Shown: positions 29,258 through 38,656 of the stretch, piece after piece | Numbering within the stretch: the stretch's first letter is position 1 | Layout of the letters: each line of letters opens with the position of its first letter | Assembly: GCA_026395675.1 (NCBI GenBank) | Contig: JAPLYF010000084.1 | Span: forward strand, 1 to 45,239 | Direction of reading: 5' to 3' | From: Candidatus Parcubacteria bacterium | Lineage (GTDB): Bacteria; Patescibacteriota; Patescibacteriia; CAIXNZ01 | Length of the DNA stretch: 45,239 nucleotides | Notes under the pieces: model-generated | The model's database searches: none | The model's input: only the letters and a program-made list of their open reading frames with translations | Told to the model about the DNA's origin: nothing | Program-made: the position numbers and the translations under genes

Positions 29258-30130
29258 TTATTTTTCTGTTTTTATTTTTAAACTTTGCCCGTCGCTGGTA
29301 AAGTTTATTGTCCCGTTTAAATCCGTTCTAAAAATTTTAATATTGTCTTGTTCTAATCTTTTTACAGTAATCAGATGCGGGTGGCCATATGAATTATTTG
29401 CTCCCACTTCAATCACTGCGTATTGCGGCTTAATTGCGTCTAAAAATTCCTGGCTGCTTGAATATTTGCTGCCATGATGGCCAACCTTTAAAACATTGGC
29501 AGTTAAATCAACTTTGCTTGCCAGCAAATCTTGTTCAACTGGCAGGCCAGCATCACCAGTAAATAAAAAAGATTCATTTTTATAAATTAATTTGGCCACA
29601 ATTGAAGAATCATTTAAATTTTCAAAGTTTTTCTGGCTGATGTCATTAAGCGGATATAGAATTTTTAAGTCCAGGTCCTGGCCCAAAACAATGTCTTTAG
29701 GGCCATCGGCTTTGTCAGTTTCAATATTTTGTTTTTTAATTTCCTCAAGCAAAGCTAAGTAGGGCGGCGAATTGTTTTTTACTTCGGTCAGTAAAACTTT
29801 TTTAACCTTATAGCGTCTTAAAATTTCAACTAACCCAATTACGTGATCAGTGTGGGGATGAGTTAAGACAACCAAATCAATATCTTTGTCATAAAATGCC
29901 AAATTCTTGCCTAGCGCTGACAAAACTTTGTTATCCGGGCCGCCATCAATTAAAATGTTTTGCTGATAAGGAGTTTTTATCAAAATAGAATCGCCTTGGC
30001 CCACATCCAGAAAATCAACTTCCAGATTTTGCCTCTGATTTTGCGAGTGCGCTGTAAAGGCAATTAATAAAAAAATAATCAGCAAAGCACTGCCCAAAAT
30101 CTTTGAAATTTTTCTTAAATATCTTTCCAT
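29258..30130 (-). CDS. ComEC-type metallo-beta-lactamase domain protein (separate gene)
   Basis: Corresponds to the C-terminal metallo-beta-lactamase domain of ComEC, thought to degrade the non-transported DNA strand during uptake. The 290-aa product has a hydrophobic N-terminal segment (about 11-28) that would export or anchor it. It has the metal motif HPHTDH (His91, 93, Asp95, His96), a later FTGDAG and GHHGSKYSSS, and SYGHPH near the end. It starts 47 nt after the membrane-part gene, so ComEC is encoded as two co-oriented proteins. Confidence 0.92.
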   Translation of the reverse strand: MERYLRKISKILGSALLIIFLLIAFTAHSQNQRQNLEVDFLDVGQGDSILIKTPYQQNILIDGGPDNKVLSALGKNLAFYDKDIDLVVLTHPHTDHVIGLVEILRRYKVKKVLLTEVKNNSPPYLALLEEIKKQNIETDKADGPKDIVLGQDLDLKILYPLNDISQKNFENLNDSSIVAKLIYKNESFLFTGDAGLPVEQDLLASKVDLTANVLKVGHHGSKYSSSQEFLDAIKPQYAVIEVGANNSYGHPHLITVKRLEQDNIKIFRTDLNGTINFTSDGQSLKIKTEK

Positions 30131-30177
30131 GATTTTATTATAGCATTTTTCTAAAAAATTCTGGGGGAAAGTGCACC

Positions 30178-31662
30178 TTAAATTCGTACTTTTTTGAATT
30201 TATAGATGAAACTAATAATTAAAACATACAAAAGGGCCATTAACCAAATGCTGATTTGGGGAAATTCATAATACGCCCAATTCAAACCGGCTAATTTTTC
30301 TAAAATCCAAATAATATAAGTTAAAACTAACCAGACGCTCCAGCCAGCCACCCAGCCCAGACCTGTCCAAATCATGGCCAAAATTCCAGTCATAAAGCCC
30401 AAAAGCATAGCCAAAGGCACGAAAGGCAAGATCAAAATATTCGCCAAAGGCGCGACTAAAGAAATCTTGCCATAGTTATATAAAATTATCGGCTGAGTCA
30501 TAATAATCGCCGAAACTGTTGTCAGCAAATAATCTCCCAAAATAACTTTTAAAAAAGTATGTTTAATATTTTCAGTGCGCAAAAGCCGCGTCAAAATTGG
30601 ATTTAAATAAACCAAGCCCAGCGTGGCCAAAAATGAGAGCTGAAAACCCAGATCAAAAACCAAAATCTTTGGGTTTGCTATTAGCATTAAAATAACAGTC
30701 AAAACCAAAACGTTTTTTATTTTACTTGTGCGGCCCAGATAATTTGCCAGCAAAACAACGCCTCCCATGATCGCTGCCCTGATGCAGGATGACTGCAGGC
30801 CGGTCATAACTGCAAAGAAAATTAAAAACCCAATTATTACCCAAAAGGATTTTTTTCGTCCCAGGCCGAGATTTTGAAATATCAGCATTAAAAATACCGC
30901 AATAATCGTAACATTATACCCTGAAACAGCCACGATGTGCGTCGTGCCAGTTTTGCTAAAATTATTTTGCAAGTCAGCTGGGATTGCTCTTTTGGCGCCA
31001 ATCAAAAGCCCGGCTAAAAAAGAGGACTGCGGCTCTGCTAATACATAATTTATTCTAGCTATAAAAAAATTTTTTATTTTTAAAATTTTTGCCAAAACAA
31101 AATTGCCTTGATTCTTTTCAAGCAAAGTTATTTTTGGATTATAACAAGTTGAATAAACATTATAGCGGGCTAAATAATCATCATAAGCAAAACCCTGAAC
31201 CTTTTCTGGCGTGAGTAAATTACAAATAAGTTCAAGCTTATCTCCGTAATTATATTCAGGGTACAAATAATTAGTGACCAAAATCTTGCCCTTTACTTTT
31301 TGCCAAGAATTGTTTAGAAAAATTTGCTGACTTTTTATTTCCAGCTTTACTTTGTCCTCCCGCTGATCCGGTTCCTTATCAATAAAACCCCTAACCTGAA
31401 CTTCTCTGCCATTATAAAAATAAATCTGGTCAGGACTTTGTTTGGGCAAAGAAAGCTGGTACCGCCAGATTCCCAAAAGCAAAAAAATCCCCCACAAGCC
31501 AAGTACCAAAAAATATTTATTTTTTAAGCTTAAAATTAAAAAGGTTAAAGAAAGTAGAAGAATCAAAAAACTGATAAAAAAGCCAAATTCTAAAGCCGAG
31601 CATATAAATACGCCTAAAATAAAAAATAGACATGAAGAGAAGAAAATCTTTGCCTGGTTCAT
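30178..31662 (-). CDS. comEC: ComEC-like DNA uptake channel, membrane part
   Basis: Inner-membrane channel for single-stranded DNA in natural transformation. The 494-aa product has two N-terminal hydrophobic segments, an OB-like DUF4131 region (about 85-170), then the competence domain with many TM segments. Hallmarks GLLIGAKRAIPADLQNNFSKTGTTHIVAVSGYN and LQSSCIRAAIMG are clear. The usual C-terminal beta-lactamase domain is absent and encoded by the next gene. The -10 box (TATAAT, 31670-31675) lies 7 nt before the ATG, suggesting a leaderless transcript. Confidence 0.93.
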   Translation of the reverse strand: MNQAKIFFSSCLFFILGVFICSALEFGFFISFLILLLSLTFLILSLKNKYFLVLGLWGIFLLLGIWRYQLSLPKQSPDQIYFYNGREVQVRGFIDKEPDQREDKVKLEIKSQQIFLNNSWQKVKGKILVTNYLYPEYNYGDKLELICNLLTPEKVQGFAYDDYLARYNVYSTCYNPKITLLEKNQGNFVLAKILKIKNFFIARINYVLAEPQSSFLAGLLIGAKRAIPADLQNNFSKTGTTHIVAVSGYNVTIIAVFLMLIFQNLGLGRKKSFWVIIGFLIFFAVMTGLQSSCIRAAIMGGVVLLANYLGRTSKIKNVLVLTVILMLIANPKILVFDLGFQLSFLATLGLVYLNPILTRLLRTENIKHTFLKVILGDYLLTTVSAIIMTQPIILYNYGKISLVAPLANILILPFVPLAMLLGFMTGILAMIWTGLGWVAGWSVWLVLTYIIWILEKLAGLNWAYYEFPQISIWLMALLYVLIISFIYKFKKVRI

Positions 31663-31669
31663 ATATATA

Positions 31670-31675
31670 ATTATA
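31670..31675 (-). promoter_or_regulatory. Possible comEC extended -10
   Basis: TATAAT preceded by TTGC on the minus strand, overlapping the T-run of the upstream terminator and 7 nt from the comEC ATG. No good -35 is seen. Confidence 0.4.
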
Positions 31676-31680
31676 GCAAA

Positions 31681-31709
31681 AAAAGAGAGTAAAAATTACT
31701 CTCTTTTTT
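31681..31709 (-). terminator. Terminator of the surface-protein gene
   Basis: AAAAGAGAGTAA / TTACTCTCTTTT with a short loop and a T-run on the minus strand. Confidence 0.85.
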
Positions 31710-31726
31710 ATCTTTATCTAACTTTT

Positions 31727-34700
31727 TTATTTTAACATCATCATGTCAATGATTGAGGATTTGAGCAAATTATCACCTAGCGGATAAACTTTCGCTCCTG
31801 CTACATTCTTAATCACAAATTCATCTCTAAACAGATTATTTACAAAAACCTCTGCAGTCACTAATTTTTTAAGCAAATTATCAATATAATAAATTTCGCT
31901 TGAACCTTGATATTTAATCAATGAGCCAGTAGGATAATTTGCCGCTGTTATATCAGAGCCTTTGACATAATTAACAAAGAAAGAATCCGGCACGTCTAGT
32001 ACTTTCTTTGCCCAATCTGTCCCATACAATTCTCTGGCAATTGCCTCTGATTTTATAGCCCTGATAATTCCGCCTGGTTCAACAGTATAAACATTGGGAT
32101 CGGTCTGAATTTTTACTAATTTTGTGCCTGGTCGGACTGTGACATTGGAATCCATGGGCAGCTGGCTTAAAATATTGTCGCTTACAGTTTTAATCATTGA
32201 AAAATCCTTAAACCAGGTAAAAAATGTTGCTGCATTTGGAAAGACATGTCTTTTGCCCTCATTGCCCACGGCATAGACGGTCTTTGAGGCTGCATCTTTT
32301 AATAGATCGCCGATACTAACTCCATTTGGTAAAACCACTTCTGGCATTATTGGGGTAGGAACTATTCCGCTGGGCTGAGTAACTTCTACTGCTCCTTGGG
32401 CTGGAATTGTTATATTAAATACGACAGCCGGACTTAAATTGCCATTAGAATCTTCTGATCTTATTTTATAGGTATAGGTCTGATTAATTTGGCGACCTGT
32501 CAAGACCAACTGCTGAATCCCTTTATCTATAGTATTCGTATTGGTCTGACCATTTAATGTTTCATCAATGACAATTTTGGCTAGATCAGAATCAGTGGGA
32601 TCCTTCCAGGTAATTGTAACTTTGCCAGAAGAATCTGCTGTTATTTTTACATCTGTCACAATTGCTGGCGCATTATTGTCTGCCGCAGGACTATTATAGC
32701 TTGGCAATGCAGTAATTGTAAAAGTATAGGGCAAATCAACATTGCCGCCAGTTGGCCCGTCATTGCCAGAATAATAAAAGATGCCTGCTTCTCCAGAGCC
32801 AGGATCAAATAAGCCGGCAGTTGCTCCAGTATCCACTAATTGCGGTATTCTTAAAGTAATTGTTCTGCCTACAGTTGCAAAAGGATTGATATTAACTGAG
32901 ATGCAAATCCTGCCATTGCTTCCTCCTGGTCCTACTGCCCCAGTATATTCCCAGGTATTAGGTCCAGTCGCTGTCAAGTGAGCAAGAAAAGTATCATTGA
33001 CAGAACCAACTGGATTATCACAGCCACCACCTGCAGCACCCCCATCAAAAAGATCAACGCTGGTTATATCACTGCCTGCCACAGCAGTGCCAGTATTTTT
33101 TATGGTAATATGCTGCAAAATATCTGCTTGCCTATCAATCACACCATTATTTTGCGCGCCTGTTTGCACATTACCTTCGTCTTCTAAAATTGTATTGGCA
33201 GAAGTTAAGGTGTTTGTACTGTCTGCATTAGCATAAATCAAATTAAATCCATTTGGGCCTGTTGCCCCACTTAGAGCTGTTAAAGTATCGCCAGCCAGAG
33301 CTGAACCATAACCGTAAACATTGGCGTCACCAGAAGAAGCGGCTTTATTGCCATGAATTTCTAGCCATAAAGTTTCAGTGGCAGCAGCGCCAGCACCCCA
33401 ATCCCAGACAAGATTAGGTGCCCCGACTGCTCCGTCAAAATAAGCAAGTGTCCCAGCGCCTGAAGCCCAGCCGCCATTGCTAGTCGCTGGATTTAAGCCA
33501 TCGCCTGTAGTATCCTGTAAAATTGTATCTGGTCCGCCATTGCCTGGTATGCAATCGCCACTAATATCTATATATATATCTTCTAATGCCGTTGTTATAG
33601 GATGCCTGGAAAAACAAACATTATCAGCTGTTTGCAAATATGTTAAAGAAGCTCCGTTCACAAGCGCATCATCATCAGCACCAGCCCCAAGTGTAGCCGT
33701 GCCATCTGCTTCTATTGGTCCAGTTGCCCCCTCTATATTAGAATGCCACTGTTTTAACCCTTGCAATCTAGCCCATAAAGTCTCAGTTAAACCTGCAGTA
33801 GCTCCATGCGTCCAAGTCAAGCTGGAATCAGCGTCATAATAATAAAGAATTAAAGCAGCGCTCACATAGGCATGAGGAAAAACTCCTATTTGTGGCCCGA
33901 CACCAAGCCCAGTTGCAGTATCATCCCTTATTAATACATCAGTACCTCCGTTACCTGGAATGCAATCAGGAGGACCGAGAGGGCCAGGAGGCACATTACT
34001 ACCGCCATCAACATAAATGATTACATCACCAACGCTGTCTTGACCTAGGGTGTTAATGCAAACATTATCAGCTGGTATCAATGGCCTCAAAGTTGTGCCA
34101 TCAGGAATATTATCATCATCCAACCCTGAGCCAACACCACTATTTTCTGTTGTAGCATAGGTAATATTGCTTGAGTCCGTATAAAGGCCGTCTCCATCAG
34201 AATCAATATAAACTGGTTCATTTGGAGAGCCATCAAATTTATTATCAGTATTGGCATCAAAAAAAGTATCTTTGGCTATCCAAGCTCCTGGCGCATCTCC
34301 TTGCCACTGGTTTGGATAAGCGCTATTCCAATAACTGCCTTCTGCGCCGGTTATTACAGTATCAGGTTTTAAATTGTAAATCCAAATTGCCTCGCCATCA
34401 TCATAAGCGCCATTATTATTAATCAATTCAGAATGCAGCCATAAAGGAGTTGTTAGGCCTGATACAGCTGTGTCTGCACCGCCTGCGCATGCACCTCCTA
34501 AAATATAAGTCTGTGTGCCAGTCCCGCCATTACAATCGCCATCGCTATCAACATATACACATGCTGGCGCAGTCAAACTGTCAGTGCAAAGTTTATCGCC
34601 TCCATTAAAAAATATGCCTGCAAGATTTCCGCCTGCAGGAAACCAATCAAAAGTTGCTATTTTTGCGCCATCTGCTTGAACTCCGGGCCCAGCTGTAGCA

Positions 34701-35041
34701 GATCCATCAAAATCCACTGGCGTCAGACAAGTATTTCCTGGATCATCTAATCTATAACTGCAGGTTTGGCCTGGATTGTCAGTAATCCAAGCTCCCCAAA
34801 CAATAAACTGAGCTGCCGGAAAATTATTGCTGCCCGCCTGAGCACTACCCCCAGCAAAAGTAGTAAATAAATTAGCCATAAAAGTATTACTGAAGGCCTT
34901 GGCTTTTTCCCTATCTTTTAATAAAAAAGAAAAAACAATCTGATTAACTAATAAAACTACTGCTAAGGCCACATAAACAGCAATAATTTTTTTGTGTAAG
35001 CAATCAGACCATTTTCCCGGTTTTTTTGGTTTTAAATTCAT
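31727..35041 (-). CDS. Large exported surface protein with Asp-rich repeats and FN3 domain
   Basis: I use the ATG at 35041 (1104 aa); a TTG six codons upstream is also open. Residues 18-41 form one membrane or signal segment. Residues 60-620 are Gly/Asp/Asn-rich with at least three related modules: each has a DNVC-like start (near 153, 323, 468), a D-x-D-G-D-C-type turn that suggests calcium binding, and a later TETLW/TTPLW strand. Residues about 793-880 are a fibronectin type III domain. Residues 908-1104 are a tail with units such as KTVYAVGNEGKRHVFPN, a pattern I associate with Patescibacteria surface proteins. The likely role is cell-surface structure or attachment; the exact function is unknown. 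Its leader has a terminator-like hairpin. Confidence 0.82.
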   Translation of the reverse strand: MNLKPKKPGKWSDCLHKKIIAVYVALAVVLLVNQIVFSFLLKDREKAKAFSNTFMANLFTTFAGGSAQAGSNNFPAAQFIVWGAWITDNPGQTCSYRLDDPGNTCLTPVDFDGSATAGPGVQADGAKIATFDWFPAGGNLAGIFFNGGDKLCTDSLTAPACVYVDSDGDCNGGTGTQTYILGGACAGGADTAVSGLTTPLWLHSELINNNGAYDDGEAIWIYNLKPDTVITGAEGSYWNSAYPNQWQGDAPGAWIAKDTFFDANTDNKFDGSPNEPVYIDSDGDGLYTDSSNITYATTENSGVGSGLDDDNIPDGTTLRPLIPADNVCINTLGQDSVGDVIIYVDGGSNVPPGPLGPPDCIPGNGGTDVLIRDDTATGLGVGPQIGVFPHAYVSAALILYYYDADSSLTWTHGATAGLTETLWARLQGLKQWHSNIEGATGPIEADGTATLGAGADDDALVNGASLTYLQTADNVCFSRHPITTALEDIYIDISGDCIPGNGGPDTILQDTTGDGLNPATSNGGWASGAGTLAYFDGAVGAPNLVWDWGAGAAATETLWLEIHGNKAASSGDANVYGYGSALAGDTLTALSGATGPNGFNLIYANADSTNTLTSANTILEDEGNVQTGAQNNGVIDRQADILQHITIKNTGTAVAGSDITSVDLFDGGAAGGGCDNPVGSVNDTFLAHLTATGPNTWEYTGAVGPGGSNGRICISVNINPFATVGRTITLRIPQLVDTGATAGLFDPGSGEAGIFYYSGNDGPTGGNVDLPYTFTITALPSYNSPAADNNAPAIVTDVKITADSSGKVTITWKDPTDSDLAKIVIDETLNGQTNTNTIDKGIQQLVLTGRQINQTYTYKIRSEDSNGNLSPAVVFNITIPAQGAVEVTQPSGIVPTPIMPEVVLPNGVSIGDLLKDAASKTVYAVGNEGKRHVFPNAATFFTWFKDFSMIKTVSDNILSQLPMDSNVTVRPGTKLVKIQTDPNVYTVEPGGIIRAIKSEAIARELYGTDWAKKVLDVPDSFFVNYVKGSDITAANYPTGSLIKYQGSSEIYYIDNLLKKLVTAEVFVNNLFRDEFVIKNVAGAKVYPLGDNLLKSSIIDMMMLK

Positions 35042-35074
35042 AATTTTAAAAATTATCAATTTATTAATAAAAAT

Positions 35075-35095
35075 AGAGGAAATTAAAATTCCTCT
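35075..35095 (-). terminator. Terminator-like hairpin in the surface-protein leader
   Basis: AGAGGAA / TTCCTCT stem followed on the minus strand by ATTTTTATT, between the promoter and the start codon. Possible attenuator. A second hairpin (ATGCT-AAG-AGCAT with CTGC/GCAG flanks) lies upstream, near 35130-35152. Confidence 0.5.
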
Positions 35096-35191
35096 TTATA
35101 TATTAAAGATTTTTTTTTGCTCTGATTTCTGCATGCTCTTAGCATTGACCAGCAGATTAATACTTTATTTAAAGATTATATCTTGATTTGT

Positions 35192-35220
35192 ATTATAGCA
35201 AATTTTAACAAAAAAAGCAA
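35192..35220 (-). promoter_or_regulatory. Promoter of the surface-protein gene
   Basis: TTGCTT (35215-35220), a 17-bp spacer ending TTTGC and TATAAT (35192-35197) on the minus strand. The leader is about 145 nt. Confidence 0.65.
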
Positions 35221-35230
35221 GAGAAATTTC

Positions 35231-35938
35231 TTATTTCTGTGGAAAACATCTTAAACGCCAGCAATTAATAATGGCTTCCCAGATTATTTTTTTATTAAAT
35301 TTGGAGCGTCCCCTGGCTCTTTCCTGAAAAATAAAAGGAATTTCCTTGATTTTAAAACCCTTTTTTATGGCTTTGTAAGTCATTTCAATTTGAAACATGT
35401 AGCCATTTGATTTAATCTTATTTAAATCAATTGATTCTAAAACTTTGCGGCGATAACATTTAAAACCGCCTGTTAAATCTTTTATTTTTAAACCCAAAAT
35501 TATTTGCGCATAAAAACAACCAGCTCGGCTGATTAATTCTCTTAACCAGCTCCAGCCCTGAGTGCCTCCACCCTTAATGTATCTTGACCCTAAAACCAAG
35601 TCGCTACCCTTGATTGCTTCCAAAAAACTACTCAAATATCTGGGCTGGTGGGAAAAATCAGCATCCATTTCAAAAATATAATCATAACTCTTATCTAAAG
35701 CCCATTTAAAACCCGAGATATAAGCTCGACCCAATCCTTCTTTTTTCTCACGGTGTAAAATAAAAAGTTGAGGAATGATTTTTCTTAAGTCCTCAACTAA
35801 TTGGCCTGTGCCATCAGGTGAATTATCATCCACTATTAAAATATCTAAACTTAAATTTTGTGCTAAAATTTCTCTGACAAGCTTGGCAATGTTTTCTCTT
35901 TCATTATAAGTAGGGAGAATGACTAATCCCTGATTCAT
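35231..35938 (-). CDS. GT2 glycosyltransferase, dolichol/polyprenyl-phosphate mannose synthase-like
   Basis: Likely transfers a sugar from a nucleotide sugar to polyprenyl phosphate. I set the start at the ATG at 35938 (235 aa, MNQGLVILPTYNERENI), which is where the family begins and lies 2 nt after the leuS stop. Motifs: the nucleotide-binding DDNSPDGT, the catalytic-metal EMDADFSHQP, and ISRAGCFYAQIILGLKIKDLTGGFKCYRR. There is no C-terminal membrane domain, so it is a peripheral DPM1-like form. It probably shares the leuS transcript. Confidence 0.9.
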   Translation of the reverse strand: MNQGLVILPTYNERENIAKLVREILAQNLSLDILIVDDNSPDGTGQLVEDLRKIIPQLFILHREKKEGLGRAYISGFKWALDKSYDYIFEMDADFSHQPRYLSSFLEAIKGSDLVLGSRYIKGGGTQGWSWLRELISRAGCFYAQIILGLKIKDLTGGFKCYRRKVLESIDLNKIKSNGYMFQIEMTYKAIKKGFKIKEIPFIFQERARGRSKFNKKIIWEAIINCWRLRCFPQK

Positions 35939-35940
35939 AT

Positions 35941-38364
35941 TTAAATCACAATATTTAATATCTTGCCTGGCACGTAAATAATTTTTTTCACCTCCTTGCC
36001 TTCCAGCCATTTTTTCACATGTTCATCTGCCAATGCTAAATTTTTTATTTCTTCTTCTGACATATCTTCGGTCACCAAAATTTTACAGCGCATTTTGCCA
36101 TTGATCTGCACTGGCACTTCTTTAACAGCATCCTTAGCTAATTCTGGATCATACTCCGGCCATTTCTCCAAAAAGATTGATTTCTTATGGCCTAATTTTT
36201 GCCAAAGCTCTTCGCCAAGGTGAGGCGCGAAAGGAGATAAAATCTTTAAAAATTGCTCAAAAATTTCCTGATTACAGCCTTTATCCTGAAATTTATTTAT
36301 TAAAATCATCAGAGCAGAAACGCAAGTGTTTAAATCTAAAGTTTCAATCTGTTCAGCGAGTTGTTTTATTGTCTTATGCAGCAAGCGAATCTCTTCATCA
36401 TTATTAGTTCTTTTTTTATTATCTAACTTATTTCCAATTGCCCAAACTTTATCCATAAAGCGTTTTATCCCAACTACGCCCTGTGTGCTCCATGGTGTGG
36501 GCTGATCAAATGGACCCATAAACATTTCATAAACCCTGAAAGTGTCAGCTCCATATTCCTTGACTACATCATCAGGATTAACCACATTGCCGCGCGACTT
36601 GGACATTTTTTCTCCGTCTTCGCCTAAAATTAAACCGTGCGAAGTGCGTTTGGCATATGGCTCTGCAGTTGGCACCACGCCAATATCGTATAAAAATTTG
36701 TGCCAGAAGCGTGAATACAGAAGATGCAAAGTTGTGTGCTCCATGCCGCCATTGTACCAATCAACCGGCGTCCAGTATTTTAATTTCTTTTTGTCAGCCA
36801 AAATTTTATCATTTTTTGGATCGCAATATCTTAAAAAATACCAGGACGAACCAGCCCATTGGGGCATAGTATCTGTTTCGCGTTTGGCTTCTTCCCCGCA
36901 TTTTGGACATTCAACATTAACCCAGTCCTCAATCAGAGCCAAGGGTGAATCCCCATTTTCTGTTGTTTGGTAATTTTCCACTTCGGGTAAAAGAACTGGC
37001 AAATTTTTTTCCTCAACTGGCACATAGCCACAACGCGGACAAATAATAATGGGAATTGGCTCCCCCCAATAACGCTGGCGGGAAAAAATCCAGTCGCGCA
37101 AATGGTAGTTGACTGTCTGGAAACCAAAACCTTTATTTTCTAACCATTCAATAATTTTATCAGTCGCTGGCTGAACATTTAAACCATTTAAAAATTCTGA
37201 ATTAACTAAAGTACCGTCGCCTATCCAGGATTCTTTTTTAATATTTCCACCAGCCACAACTTCTTTAACTAACAGATCAAACTTTTTAGCAAATTCATAA
37301 TCCCTCTGGTCGTGCGCTGGTACTGCCATGACAGCACCTGTGCCATAAGTGGCCAAAACATAATCAGCGGAAAAAATAGGAATTTCTTCATCATTTACAG
37401 GATTAATTGCTTTCAAGCCATGCAGTTCAATCCCTGTCTTGGCTTTTTCTAAATTAGTCCTTTCTAATTCTGTTTTATGCTTGGCCTGATCACGATAATC
37501 CAGCACATCATTAATGTTATCAATCTGGTCTTTAAATTTCTCAATCAATTCATGCTCAGGCGCCACCACCATATAAGTACAGCCAAATAGCGTGTCTGGC
37601 CTGGTGGTATAAACCGGCAAATCATACATATGTTCTTTGGGCAGCATTGTTTTACTTTTAACTTTAAAAACAACCTGCGCCCCATAACTTTTGCCAATCC
37701 AGTCGCTTTGTTGTTTTTTAATTTTCTCCAAATAATCAACAGTTCCCAAATCAGCCAGCAAGCGGTCTGCATAGTCGGTAATTTTTAACATCCATTGTTC
37801 CCTTTCCCTGCGATAAACTTCGCCACCGCATCTTTCGCAAAGATTTTGCACCACTTCTTCATTAGCCAAACCCACATTGCATTTGGTGCACCAGTTCACA
37901 TCCATCTTGGCCTTGTATGCCAAATTTTTATGAAAAAGTTGTAAAAAAATCCATTGAGTCCATTTATAATATTTGGGATCTGTTGTATTAATTTCCCGCG
38001 ACCAATCAAAAGAAAGTCCAATCATTTTCATCTGGCGCTTAATAGTAGCAATGTTTTTTTCAGTTATAATTTTAGGATGCTTACCTGTTTTGATAGCATA
38101 ATTTTCAGTTGGCAAGCCAAAGGCATCCCAGCCAATTGGGTACATAACATTAAAGCCCTGCATTCTTCTTTTGCGCGCCAAAATATCCAGAGCCGTATAA
38201 GGACGCGGATGGCCTACATGCAAACCCTCGCCAGACGGATAAGGAAATTCAATCAAACAATAAAACTTGGGCTTTTTGGAAAAGTCCTCGGCCTTGTTTA
38301 ATTCTTGTTCTTCCCAGTATTTTTGCCACTTGGGCTCGATTTCTGATGGATTGTATTCGTTCAT
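35941..38364 (-). CDS. leuS: Leucyl-tRNA synthetase
   Basis: Charges tRNA-Leu. The 807-aa class I synthetase has the HIGH motif as HVGH (residues 49-52), a zinc-like CxxC pair region (CTKCNVG, CERCGG), the editing domain with YTTRPDTLFGCTYMV near residue 250, and KMSKS near residue 586. A C-terminal anticodon domain ends VKKIIYVPGKILNIVI. Slightly shorter than the ~860-aa E. coli enzyme. A promoter and direct-repeat leader precede it. Confidence 0.97.
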   Translation of the reverse strand: MNEYNPSEIEPKWQKYWEEQELNKAEDFSKKPKFYCLIEFPYPSGEGLHVGHPRPYTALDILARKRRMQGFNVMYPIGWDAFGLPTENYAIKTGKHPKIITEKNIATIKRQMKMIGLSFDWSREINTTDPKYYKWTQWIFLQLFHKNLAYKAKMDVNWCTKCNVGLANEEVVQNLCERCGGEVYRREREQWMLKITDYADRLLADLGTVDYLEKIKKQQSDWIGKSYGAQVVFKVKSKTMLPKEHMYDLPVYTTRPDTLFGCTYMVVAPEHELIEKFKDQIDNINDVLDYRDQAKHKTELERTNLEKAKTGIELHGLKAINPVNDEEIPIFSADYVLATYGTGAVMAVPAHDQRDYEFAKKFDLLVKEVVAGGNIKKESWIGDGTLVNSEFLNGLNVQPATDKIIEWLENKGFGFQTVNYHLRDWIFSRQRYWGEPIPIIICPRCGYVPVEEKNLPVLLPEVENYQTTENGDSPLALIEDWVNVECPKCGEEAKRETDTMPQWAGSSWYFLRYCDPKNDKILADKKKLKYWTPVDWYNGGMEHTTLHLLYSRFWHKFLYDIGVVPTAEPYAKRTSHGLILGEDGEKMSKSRGNVVNPDDVVKEYGADTFRVYEMFMGPFDQPTPWSTQGVVGIKRFMDKVWAIGNKLDNKKRTNNDEEIRLLHKTIKQLAEQIETLDLNTCVSALMILINKFQDKGCNQEIFEQFLKILSPFAPHLGEELWQKLGHKKSIFLEKWPEYDPELAKDAVKEVPVQINGKMRCKILVTEDMSEEEIKNLALADEHVKKWLEGKEVKKIIYVPGKILNIVI

Positions 38365-38422
38365 AAATTTATAAGTTAAAGGAGGTGTCTAAGGTGGCTA
38401 AGTAAAGTAAGGATTAAGCTAG

Positions 38423-38452
38423 CTTACCCAGCTTAATTTACTTACCCAGCTT
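38423..38452 (-). repeat. Direct repeat in the leuS leader
   Basis: Two copies of AAGCTGGGTAAG (minus strand) with an 18-bp period, followed by the palindrome AAGCTAGCTT. It lies between the leuS promoter and start. Confidence 0.7.
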
Positions 38453-38467
38453 ACAAGCTATAACCAA

Positions 38468-38496
38468 ATTTTACGCTAAAATTAAAATTTTTTCAA
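38468..38496 (-). promoter_or_regulatory. leuS promoter
   Basis: TTGAAA (38491-38496), a 17-bp spacer and TAAAAT (38468-38473) on the minus strand. Confidence 0.6.
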
Positions 38497-38524
38497 ATTT
38501 AAAAAATCGGCCACAACAGGAATT

Positions 38525-38626
38525 ACCCCTTTAGGGGTTTATATAAAAGACTGAAGCCTAAACTCCTTTCCGAACCGATTTTTTTTCAAATTTAAAAACC
38601 CCGCGCTTTCTTTCAAAAACACGGGG
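38525..38626 (-). terminator. Hairpins downstream of the 233-aa gene
   Basis: Two candidates read on the minus strand: CCCCG/CGGGG (38599-38603 with 38622-38626), followed by GGTTTTTAAATTT, and then ACCCC-TTTA-GGGGT (38525-38538). Confidence 0.5.
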
Positions 38627-38656
38627 GTAAGAGTACAAGAATACAAAGATTCAAGT

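Noticed and set aside
35939..36010. 24-codon N-terminal extension of the GT2 glycosyltransferase
   Set aside because: It would overlap the end of leuS and lacks homology. The ATG at 35938 gives the family N-terminus.
38365..38500. T-box riboswitch upstream of leuS
   Set aside because: The conserved T-box sequence and a terminator/antiterminator pair were not found.
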